From Actinophytocola sp044466355 (GTDB taxonomy: Bacteria > Actinomycetota > Actinomycetes > Mycobacteriales > Pseudonocardiaceae), in the NCBI RefSeq assembly GCF_044466355.1, contig NZ_JBITMQ010000001.1:930001-994000 (forward strand): a DNA stretch of 64,000 nucleotides, read 5' to 3'. Made by a program: the position numbers and the translations under genes. The notes beneath the pieces are model-generated. The model saw nothing but the letters and a program-made list of their open reading frames with translations. It did no database searches and was not told the origin of the DNA. How positions within the stretch are numbered: the first letter of the stretch is position 1; the number at the start of each line of letters is the position of its first letter. Positions 50,321-57,645 of this stretch are shown here, one piece after another.

Positions 50321-51490
50321 ATGACCTCGGCTGACTCGGCGGACGGTGACCCCGTCGCGTGGGGTGACCTGCCGCCGCGCAACCCGGACTTCACGGGTCG
50401 TGAGGACTTGCTCGGGCTGGTGCACCGCCGCCTGTGCGACACCACACGGACGGCGCCGGTGGCCCTGCGCGGACTGGGCGACATCGGGAAGTCACAGATC
50501 GCGGTCGAGTACGTCCACCGGCACCTGGCGGACTACGACGTCGTGTGGTGGGTGTCCGCCCGGCACCCGGCCGACATCCGAACCGGTCTGGCGGGCCTCG
50601 CCCGTCGTCTCGGCATCCCGGGCGACGACGAGAAGACCGCCGCGTCGGCCGTGCTGGAGGAACTGTCCCGTGGCGAACGCCGGTGGCTCCTCGTGTTCGA
50701 CGACGCGGGGCATCCCGACGAGGTGTGGCCGTTCCTGCCCGGCGGCACCGGGCACGTGCTCGTGACCTCGCGCAACGGCAAGTGGGCCTACAAGGCCTCG
50801 ACGATCGAGGTCACACGTGACCGGGGCGGCACCGCCACACCGCGCCGCCACCTGGACGGCACCCACGTGATCTGCGTGTTCGACGTCGAGAAGTACGGCG
50901 ACCGCGAACGCACGCGGCGCAACCGCATGGCCGTTCGCGAGGGCATGTACCGGGCTGCCCGCACGGCGTTTCGCCGGGCGGGGATTCCGTGGGAGACCTC
51001 CTACCGGCGGGACACGGGCGACGGGATTCTCATCGCCGTGCCCGCGACCGGCGCGGACAAGGGCGCCTTCGTCGGCGAGCTGCCCCGCGCGCTGTCCGAA
51101 CTGCTGGACGAGCACAACTCGGCGCATCCCGACGCGGTGATCCGGCTCCGCCTGTCGCTGGACGTCGGTGAGATCGCGTTCGACGGTCACGGCCCGGACG
51201 GGCCCAGCATCATCCACGCGACACGGTTGAACGACGCGGCGCCGTTCAAGTCCGCCCTTGCCCGCTCACCCCGGCCGTTCGCCGTGATCACCTCGGCCTA
51301 CGTCCACGACGAGATCGTGAGACAGCACGACGGGTACGCGCCGGAGGAGTACCGCCGGATCGACGTCCAGGTGAAGGAAACCCAGAGCGTCGGCTGGGTC
51401 CGCGTACCGGGTGAACCGCCCGCCACCGCCTCCGTGGTGCGGCGGTTCGGCCTGCGGTTGCGCGACGTCCTCCGCGCGGCGGGCCGTTAG
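50321..51490 (+). CDS. NB-ARC-like P-loop NTPase fused to a nucleotidyl-cyclase-like domain
   Basis: 389 residues from ATG 50321. Residues ~20-155 are an NB-ARC/STAND-like start: P-loop GLGDIGKS (51-58), Walker B LLVFDD (123-128), sensor-like LVTSRN (147-152). The usual ARC/WHD and repeat domains are missing. Residues ~180-365 look like a class III cyclase: Asp188 in VFDVEKYGD, Asp234 in the GDG hairpin, strand LRLSLDVGEIAF, and Arg302 in HATRLN at the transition-state position, with the usual Asn not conserved. Signalling or defence is inferred. Whether the cyclase is active is uncertain. Confidence 0.7.
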   Translation: MTSADSADGDPVAWGDLPPRNPDFTGREDLLGLVHRRLCDTTRTAPVALRGLGDIGKSQIAVEYVHRHLADYDVVWWVSARHPADIRTGLAGLARRLGIPGDDEKTAASAVLEELSRGERRWLLVFDDAGHPDEVWPFLPGGTGHVLVTSRNGKWAYKASTIEVTRDRGGTATPRRHLDGTHVICVFDVEKYGDRERTRRNRMAVREGMYRAARTAFRRAGIPWETSYRRDTGDGILIAVPATGADKGAFVGELPRALSELLDEHNSAHPDAVIRLRLSLDVGEIAFDGHGPDGPSIIHATRLNDAAPFKSALARSPRPFAVITSAYVHDEIVRQHDGYAPEEYRRIDVQVKETQSVGWVRVPGEPPATASVVRRFGLRLRDVLRAAGR

Positions 51491-51843
51491 GCGTTCTCGG
51501 GTGGGAGGACGCAGAACTCGTTGCCTTCCGGGTCCTGCATGACCACCCACGGCACCGTCTCGTCGTCGGTGACGACGCGGCCGCCCAGCGCCACGAGCCG
51601 GGCCACCTCGTCGTACTGCGGGCCGGGCGCGCGCACGTCGATGTGCACGCGGTTCTTCGCCCGCTTCTGCTCGCTCACGGGGTGGAAGAGGAGCACCGGG
51701 TCACCGTCGGATTCGATGTACTCCGTGCCGTGGGCGTCCCGCCAGCGGCGGGTGATCCGTAAACCCAGGGCGGTGCACCAGAACGCCGCGAGCGTTTCCG
51801 CGTCCCGGCAGTCGAACACGGTCGCGATGATCCGGCTCGGCAT
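51487..51843 (-). CDS. VOC-superfamily (glyoxalase/bleomycin-resistance-like) protein
   Basis: 118 residues from ATG 51843. The ATVFDCRDAETLAAFWCTALGL start and the DPEGNEFCVLP end are typical of single-domain actinobacterial VOC proteins. Function unknown. Its stop overlaps the end of the NB-ARC/cyclase gene by 4 bases. Confidence 0.88.
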   Translation of the reverse strand: MPSRIIATVFDCRDAETLAAFWCTALGLRITRRWRDAHGTEYIESDGDPVLLFHPVSEQKRAKNRVHIDVRAPGPQYDEVARLVALGGRVVTDDETVPWVVMQDPEGNEFCVLPPENA

Positions 51844-51886
51844 ACGTCCCACGTTAACCGCTGGCCAGGCCCTTTACCGTGTGATC

Positions 51887-52714
51887 ATGAGCTCCATCGA
51901 TGTCGGTGCGGTCGCGTCCGCGATGGCGGCCGGGGCCACGGAACCCGGCGTTCAGCTGGTCCAGACCCGTTTCCGCGCCGGGCTGGTCGAGGGCTGGGAC
52001 CCGCGGCCGGGTGACCGCGTGCTGGAGGTGGGATGTGGCCAAGGCGACATGACCGCCGTGCTCGCCGCCGCGGTGGGGGAGCGCGGGCACGTCACGGCCG
52101 TCGACCTCGCCGACCCGTCCTACGGTGCGCCGGTGACGCTCGGCGAGTCGGCCGACATCCTGCGCGCCACCCCGCTGGGCGGGCGGATCGACTTCCGGTT
52201 CGGGTTCGACGTGCTCGCCGAGACCTTCCCGGACGACGCGTTCGACCACGTCGTCCTGTCCCAGTGCTCGTGGTACTTCGCCGATCTGGACCAGCTCCGC
52301 GCCACGCTCACCCGGGTACGGCCCTGGGCGCGGCGCCTGTGCTTCGCCGAGTGGGACCTGGCCCCGGCCGCGCACGAGCAGCTCGCGCACCTGCTCGCGG
52401 TGCAGGTCCAGGCCGTGGTCGAGGCCACCGGAGAACGCGGCGACGGCAACGTGCGCACCCCGTTCTCCCGCGAGACCCTGCTGCGGATCCTCGACGCGAC
52501 CGGCTGGCGGGCGGACGAGCCGAGGACCGTCGACACCGCCGGCCTGCACGACGCGGAATGGGAGATCCAGCTGTGCCGTGAGGTGGTCCGGGAGCGGCTG
52601 CACACGGTGCCCTCGGCGGTGCGGGACCTGGTCAGGAGCCAGCTGGACGTGCTCGACTCGGTCGCCGACCACGTCCGGCCGCTGCCGGTGTACTCGGTGA
52701 CCGCTACTCGGTGA
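51887..52714 (+). CDS. SAM-dependent methyltransferase
   Basis: 275 residues. Motif I LEVGCGQGD, an acidic residue at VTAVDLA, motif IV-like FDHVVLSQCSWYF. Class I methyltransferase; the substrate is not evident. Overlaps the convergent regulator by 11 bases. Confidence 0.88.
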   Translation: MSSIDVGAVASAMAAGATEPGVQLVQTRFRAGLVEGWDPRPGDRVLEVGCGQGDMTAVLAAAVGERGHVTAVDLADPSYGAPVTLGESADILRATPLGGRIDFRFGFDVLAETFPDDAFDHVVLSQCSWYFADLDQLRATLTRVRPWARRLCFAEWDLAPAAHEQLAHLLAVQVQAVVEATGERGDGNVRTPFSRETLLRILDATGWRADEPRTVDTAGLHDAEWEIQLCREVVRERLHTVPSAVRDLVRSQLDVLDSVADHVRPLPVYSVTATR

Positions 52715-53657
52715 GCAGCCCGTGCCGCTCGGCCAGCACACCGGCGTGGAACCGGGTGCGCGCGCCGAGCTGGTCGAGCAGCTCCGCGACGCGCCGCGTG
52801 ACCGTGCGGGGGCTGACGCCGAGCTGACGGGCGATCGTCTCGTCCTTCGCGCCCGCGGCGAGCAGCGTCAACAACCCCAGGTCGGCCTGCCCGGCGGCCT
52901 CCCGCACCGGCACCAGCGGCGCGGCCTGGTCCCACAGCAGGTCGAACAGCACGACGAGCGCGTCGAGCAACGCGCACCTGCGCACCACCAGCGCGCTCTC
53001 GACCATGTCCTCCAGCACGAGCGGCAGCAGCGCGACCTCCCGGTCGGCGATCGCGAGCTTCATCGGCAGCTTCGGGTGCACGCGGGACTCCTCGCCGCTG
53101 TCGACCGCCCGGTGCGCGGCCGCCAGCGCGCCGGGCAGCTCCAGCGACTCCGGCGCGTACAGCCCGCGCACCCGCACGTCCTCGTGCAGCCGCGTGGTCA
53201 CCTCCTCCTCGGACGGCGACGCCTGCGCCGCGTAGGGCGGGCGGTCGATCACCAGCAGCTCCCGCTCGCAGTCCCGCACGAGCTGGGTGAACCGGTCGGC
53301 GACGGCCCGCTGGCCCACGAGGATCTCCAGCAGCTCGTCCGGCTGACGCGCCACGTTCATCTCGGCGACCAGCGCCCGCGCGTTGGCCTGCAGCGTGGTC
53401 AGCTCCCGCTGCCGCCGCGCGACCAGCAGGTCGATGGCGGTGTCCGGGCGCGCCGCGAGCAGGCGCACCGGCCTGCCCGGCAGGCGCGTCACGAGGCCCA
53501 GCTCCTCCAGCTCGCCCACCGCCTTGCGGGTCACCCGCTCCGAGCGGTGCACTGTCCGCGCCAGCTCCGCCGCCGTCCGGCCGGGGTCGGCGAGCAACGC
53601 ACGGTAGACGGACTCGGCGAACGCCGTGATCCCCAACGCCTCGAGCATGCCGACCAT
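52704..53657 (-). CDS. TrmB-like/LuxR-HTH transcriptional regulator
   Basis: 317 residues from ATG 53657 (ATG 53648 is possible). An N-terminal winged helix (AESVYRALLADPGRTAAELARTVHRSE), a middle sensor region, and a C-terminal LuxR-type HTH (AGAKDETIARQLGVSPRTVTRRVAELLDQLGARTRF). A common actinomycete architecture with unknown signals. The long upstream gap holds an unusually AT-rich promoter. Confidence 0.85.
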   Translation of the reverse strand: MVGMLEALGITAFAESVYRALLADPGRTAAELARTVHRSERVTRKAVGELEELGLVTRLPGRPVRLLAARPDTAIDLLVARRQRELTTLQANARALVAEMNVARQPDELLEILVGQRAVADRFTQLVRDCERELLVIDRPPYAAQASPSEEEVTTRLHEDVRVRGLYAPESLELPGALAAAHRAVDSGEESRVHPKLPMKLAIADREVALLPLVLEDMVESALVVRRCALLDALVVLFDLLWDQAAPLVPVREAAGQADLGLLTLLAAGAKDETIARQLGVSPRTVTRRVAELLDQLGARTRFHAGVLAERHGLLTE

Positions 53658-53952
53658 CGTGGCCACTTCTCGCCAAGGCGGCAACACGCCATGCGGAGTC
53701 ACCCCAAGCGGCACAGGCCCACACAACCCCGCGAGTCGCGCGCTCGGACACACCGAGTTGTAAGTTTCGTGCAGACCTGTACCGGTGTCCAGTAACAGCA
53801 ATTAATTATATAGATGTCCGATTATGCTCGAATCTGGAGACGCGAGGACGCCGCGCGTTCCTGACGTCTGCGCGTCTCAGCCGTTACGCGAGGATGGTTG
53901 ACCCGCCGAAAGTGGCCGCATAGCGTCACTTTCCCGACCTCATGGGGGCATT
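53658..53952. other. intergenic region upstream of ilvE
   Basis: It holds an AT island (53801-53814) with TATAAT on the minus strand (53810-53805) and TATAGA on the plus strand. A hairpin has perfect arms GAGACGCG (53837-53844) and CGCGTCTC (53871-53878). A 16-codon ORF (53814-53864) lacks a branched-chain leader. The ilvE promoter completes it. TATAAT is rare in this base composition and probably serves the LuxR-type regulator, with a ~140-nt leader. Confidence 0.55.
53898..53933 (+). promoter_or_regulatory. housekeeping promoter and operator of ilvE
   Basis: TTGACC (53898-53903), 17 bases, TAGCGT (53921-53926). The dyad GAAAGTG (53908-53914) / CACTTTC (53927-53933) spans the -10 box and is well placed for a repressor. 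Confidence 0.6.
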
Positions 53953-55053
53953 GTGACCAAGCTTGAGATAGCCGACCGGACGCTGGCCGCCGGTGACCGG
54001 ATCACCGCGGACGAGCTGCGGACCCGCTGTGCGCGCCCCGCCTTCGGGCGGGTGCTGACCGAGCACATGGTGTCGTTGCGGTGGACGGCCGAAAGTGGCT
54101 GGCACGACGCCGAGGTCGTGCCCTACGGCCCGCTGACCATGGACCCCGCGATGGTCGGGCTCCACTACGGCCAGGTCGTCTTCGAGGGCATGAAGGCGTT
54201 CCGCCACGCGGACGGACACGCCGTGCTGTTCCGGCCGCACGACCACGGCGCCCGCTTCGCCGACTCGGCGCGGCGGCTCGCGATGCCCGAACTACCCGTG
54301 GACACCTTCGTCGCCGCGGCGCGTGCGCTGGTCCGCGCCGACGAGCGGTGGGTGCCGTCCGAACCGGCGCGCAGCCTCTACCTGCGCCCGATCATGTTCG
54401 CCACCGATCCGGTACTCGCGCTCGCGCCCGGCCTCGAGTACCGGTTCCTGCTGCTCGCCATGGTCACCGAGAACTTCTTCGGCGCCGACAGCCCGCCGGT
54501 GTCGGTGTGGGCGAGCACCCGCTACAGCCGCGCCGCGCCCGGTGGGACCGGCGAGGCCAAGTGCGCCGGCAACTACGCGCCCGCGTTCCTCGCGCAGCAG
54601 GAGGCCGCGGAGCACGGTTGCCAGCAGGTCGTCTGGCTCGACGCCGCCGAGCACCGCTGGGTCGAGGAGATGGGCGGCATGAACATCTTCTGGGTGCACG
54701 TCCGGGGTGAGGAGACCACGCTGGTCACACCGCCGCTGACCGGGACGCTGCTGCCCGGCGTGACGCGGCGGTCCCTGCTGACGCTGGCGCAGGACGAGGG
54801 TTTCCGCGTCGAGGAACGGCGGGTCACGCTCGACGACTGGCAGCACCTGACCGAGACCGGCGCGTTCGCGGAGGCGTTCGCGTGCGGCACCGCGGCCGCC
54901 GTCACCCCGATCGGCCGCGTGGTCGCCGAGGGACGCGAGTGGACCGTCGGCGACGGGACGGCCGGGCCGGTGTCCGCGCGGATGCGCACGGCGCTGACCG
55001 ACGTCCAGCGCGGCATCGCCCCGGACAAGCACGGCTGGCTCGTCGACGCGTGA
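53953..55053 (+). CDS. ilvE: branched-chain amino acid aminotransferase
   Basis: 366 residues, GTG start after GGGGGCA. Class IV PLP fold: YGQVVFEGMKAFR, the lysine of GGTGEAKCAGNYAP (Lys203) that binds PLP, and EEMGGMNIFWV. Last step of Leu/Ile/Val synthesis and first of their breakdown. Confidence 0.95.
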   Translation: MTKLEIADRTLAAGDRITADELRTRCARPAFGRVLTEHMVSLRWTAESGWHDAEVVPYGPLTMDPAMVGLHYGQVVFEGMKAFRHADGHAVLFRPHDHGARFADSARRLAMPELPVDTFVAAARALVRADERWVPSEPARSLYLRPIMFATDPVLALAPGLEYRFLLLAMVTENFFGADSPPVSVWASTRYSRAAPGGTGEAKCAGNYAPAFLAQQEAAEHGCQQVVWLDAAEHRWVEEMGGMNIFWVHVRGEETTLVTPPLTGTLLPGVTRRSLLTLAQDEGFRVEERRVTLDDWQHLTETGAFAEAFACGTAAAVTPIGRVVAEGREWTVGDGTAGPVSARMRTALTDVQRGIAPDKHGWLVDA

Positions 55054-55060
55054 AACCTGG

Positions 55061-56164
55061 CTACCCGAGGGCGAGCGGGAGCGTGGTGAGCGTCGTGCGG
55101 CGGTGGCGGCCGTCGGCGCGGAACAGGCGGCCCAGCTGCGTGCGTTGCTCGGCGGTCAGCCGGGTGCGGTAGTTGGGCAGGCCGACCCGCACCGCGGCGC
55201 TCGTGGTGGTCGTGCCCCACGCGGACCGGCGCAGTGTGTAGGCGGTGCTGGTGAACGTGGTCGCCCGCGGGCACCGGCCGAACGACGCCACCACCTCGTC
55301 GGCCGCCAGCGGGACCAGGCAGACCTGCCGGTGCGTGCCGAGGGTGGCGCCGTCCCACGACTCGCGGGCGCGGTAGCCGACGGTCGACGCGGCGACGTAC
55401 CGGGCGTCGTGGCCGGTGCCGGTCGCCGTGATCAGGTCGTCGTGCAGTTCGCGCGGGTCGAGCACCGAGCTGTCGTAGCCCGCTCCCGCGAGGTCGGTCA
55501 CCAGTCGCAGCGCGGCGGCGGTCGCGGCGCGGCGGGCGCCGTCGGCCCCGCCGCCGCGGGCCAGTGCCGCGGCCGGTGCGTCGTCCTGCCGGTAGTGGAG
55601 TGCGAGCCAGTACAGGGTCACGGGCGCGGGCGTCACGGGGCGGCCCGGAGTCGACCACGACACGAGTGACGCGGCGGCCAGGGGGACGTCGGTGCGGTCG
55701 AACGCGGTGCGCAGCAGGGAGATCAGCGCGGCCGGGTCCGGGTTGGTGCCGGGTGCCAGCCGGATCGTGACGCTGTGGCCGGGGCCGTCGCCGACGCTCG
55801 TGACACCGACCCGTTCGCCGCCGCGGCCCACATGGGTGCTGATCGTCAGCTTCGGCTCCAGCGCCAGGAGCGGGGTCGCCGCCGCCTCGCGGGGGCGGCG
55901 GCGGACCAGGAACCTGGCGGCGATCGCCAGCCACTGGTAGCCGCACAGCCCGCCGACCCGGACGGTCGTCGCCGCGACCGCGAGCACCGCCGCGGCGATC
56001 GCGGGGATCGCGGCGCCGTCGAGCGGGAACGCGGTGATCAGCACGGCGAGCGCGGCCAGCTGCCACACCACCACCTGCCGGGCCGCGATCGGCAGCAACC
56101 AGCGGAAGGAGCGGTGTCCCGCCGTGCCGCTCGTGGTGTCCGGCGCACCCGCAATTGTCGTCAT
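55061..56164 (-). CDS. eccE: type VII secretion membrane protein EccE
   Basis: 367 residues from ATG 56164. Two N-terminal membrane helices (about 32-48 and 52-70), then an EccE domain with VGVTSVGDGPGHSVTIRLAPG and a late VVASFGRCPRATTFTSTAYTLRR segment. EccE lies at the edge of the ESX membrane complex. It is divergent from eccB across 116 bases. No eccC or eccD is adjacent in the window. Confidence 0.85.
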   Translation of the reverse strand: MTTIAGAPDTTSGTAGHRSFRWLLPIAARQVVVWQLAALAVLITAFPLDGAAIPAIAAAVLAVAATTVRVGGLCGYQWLAIAARFLVRRRPREAAATPLLALEPKLTISTHVGRGGERVGVTSVGDGPGHSVTIRLAPGTNPDPAALISLLRTAFDRTDVPLAAASLVSWSTPGRPVTPAPVTLYWLALHYRQDDAPAAALARGGGADGARRAATAAALRLVTDLAGAGYDSSVLDPRELHDDLITATGTGHDARYVAASTVGYRARESWDGATLGTHRQVCLVPLAADEVVASFGRCPRATTFTSTAYTLRRSAWGTTTTSAAVRVGLPNYRTRLTAEQRTQLGRLFRADGRHRRTTLTTLPLALG

Positions 56165-56280
56165 GATCCGCACCGCCCCGTAAACAGATGGAAATAAATT
56201 GCCAACTGTGATCAAAACGGTGGTTAGTATCGCCCGTATTCACAGTGCGATCAACCTCCGCCGGAGCAAGGGGTCCGCCC
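56165..56280. promoter_or_regulatory. AT-rich divergent control region between eccE and eccB
   Basis: Clearly lower in GC than its flanks. It contains TTGCCA and TTAGTATC for the plus strand, TTGATC and TTTATT for the minus strand, and a loose dyad ACTGTGATCA / TTCACAGT. Promoters in both directions are likely but spacing is not canonical. Confidence 0.45.
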
Positions 56281-57645
56281 GTGTGGACGCAACGAGATCA
56301 GATCCAGGCGTACCAGTTTCTGCGCCGCCGCTTGGTTTCCGCGCTGGTCTCCGCCGACGCGAACCACCCGGTTTCGCCGTCGAAACGTTTGGTTCTCGGT
56401 GTCGCGATCGGTGCCGCTGTCGCTCTTTTGACCACCGCGGTGTTCGGCGTCATCGGTCTGCTCAGCCCGAGCCGGGCGCAGGAGTGGCGGCAGGGCGGAC
56501 AGGTGATCGTCGAGAAGGAGACCGGCGCCCGGTTCGTCCTCGGCGCGGACGGCGCGCTGCACCCGGTGCTGAACTACACGTCCGCGCGACTGCTGGCCGG
56601 TGGTGACGGCGCCAAGACGGTGACGGTGCCCGCGAAGACGCTCGCGGGCACGCCACGCGGCTCGGTCGTCGGGATTCCCGGTGCGCCGGACTCGTTGCCG
56701 CAGAAGGGCAAGCTGCTGTCCGGTCCGTGGACCGGCTGCAGCCGGGTCTCGCCGGACCGGCCGTCGGGCGACGCGCCGATCTCCACTGTCCTGTTGGGAC
56801 AGTCGCGGCCGGGTGTCGCGCTGCGTGCCGGGCGGGCGGTCCTGGTCAGGTCTGCCGACGGCCTGTTCGTGCTCACCGACGGGCGGCGGCACCGGCTGGT
56901 CGGCGCGACCACCCCGGTCGCGCTCGGCTACACCGCCGCAACGGCGGTCCCCGTCGCGTCGGCCTGGCTGAACACCGTGTCGTCCGGCCGCGACCTCAAG
57001 CCCGTCGACGTGCCGGACGCCGGGGCCGCCGGGCCGTCAGTCGGCGAGGTCCGCACCCGCGTCGGTCAGGTGCTCGCGACCGGCGCGGAGTACTACGTGG
57101 TCCGGGCCGACGGTCTCGCGGTCGTCACCGAGACCGAGGCCCTGCTGGTGCTCGGCGCACCCGCGAACGCGCGAGCGTATCCGGGCGACGTGCCGCGGCC
57201 GGTGCGGGTCGCGCCCGCCGACGTCGCCACCGCACGCCAGTCGGCCACCGTCGCCGACGGCTACCCGAGACGCCACCCACTGCCGCTCCCGGTCGAACGG
57301 ACCGCGACGTTGTGCGCGACCGGCGACCGGATCACCGTCAGCGCCGGGGCTCCCGGCACGAAGCCTGTGCTGACCGACCCGGAGGAGAACGCCGCGACCG
57401 AGGTGTTCGTGCCGGGCGGCGCGGGCGCGGTCGTGGAGGAGGAGCCCGCGCCCGGCGCATCGGCGGGTGCCGTGTACGTCATCACCGACACGGGCATGAA
57501 GTACCCGGTCGCCGACGACAAGGCGGTCGCCGCGCTCGGCTTCGGCTCGGCGAAGCGGCAGGGGGTGCCCGCCGCGGTGCTCGACCTGTTCCCGACGGGT
57601 GTCACGCTGAGCCCCGACGCCGCACGGAAACCGGTGCCCGGCTGA
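56281..57645 (+). CDS. eccB: type VII secretion membrane protein EccB
   Basis: 454 residues from GTG 56281, the start that gives the family N-terminus (WTQRDQIQAYQFLRRRLVSAL). One membrane helix (about 42-62), then the large extracytoplasmic domain of the EccB ATPase-like family with its repeats (GALHPVLNYTSARLL, GLFVLTDGRRHRL, YVITDTGMKYPV). A cysteine pair (CSRVS; TLCATGD) is conserved in EccB. The stop overlaps the next ATG, coupling it to a sensor-like membrane protein. Confidence 0.92.
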   Translation: MWTQRDQIQAYQFLRRRLVSALVSADANHPVSPSKRLVLGVAIGAAVALLTTAVFGVIGLLSPSRAQEWRQGGQVIVEKETGARFVLGADGALHPVLNYTSARLLAGGDGAKTVTVPAKTLAGTPRGSVVGIPGAPDSLPQKGKLLSGPWTGCSRVSPDRPSGDAPISTVLLGQSRPGVALRAGRAVLVRSADGLFVLTDGRRHRLVGATTPVALGYTAATAVPVASAWLNTVSSGRDLKPVDVPDAGAAGPSVGEVRTRVGQVLATGAEYYVVRADGLAVVTETEALLVLGAPANARAYPGDVPRPVRVAPADVATARQSATVADGYPRRHPLPLPVERTATLCATGDRITVSAGAPGTKPVLTDPEENAATEVFVPGGAGAVVEEEPAPGASAGAVYVITDTGMKYPVADDKAVAALGFGSAKRQGVPAAVLDLFPTGVTLSPDAARKPVPG

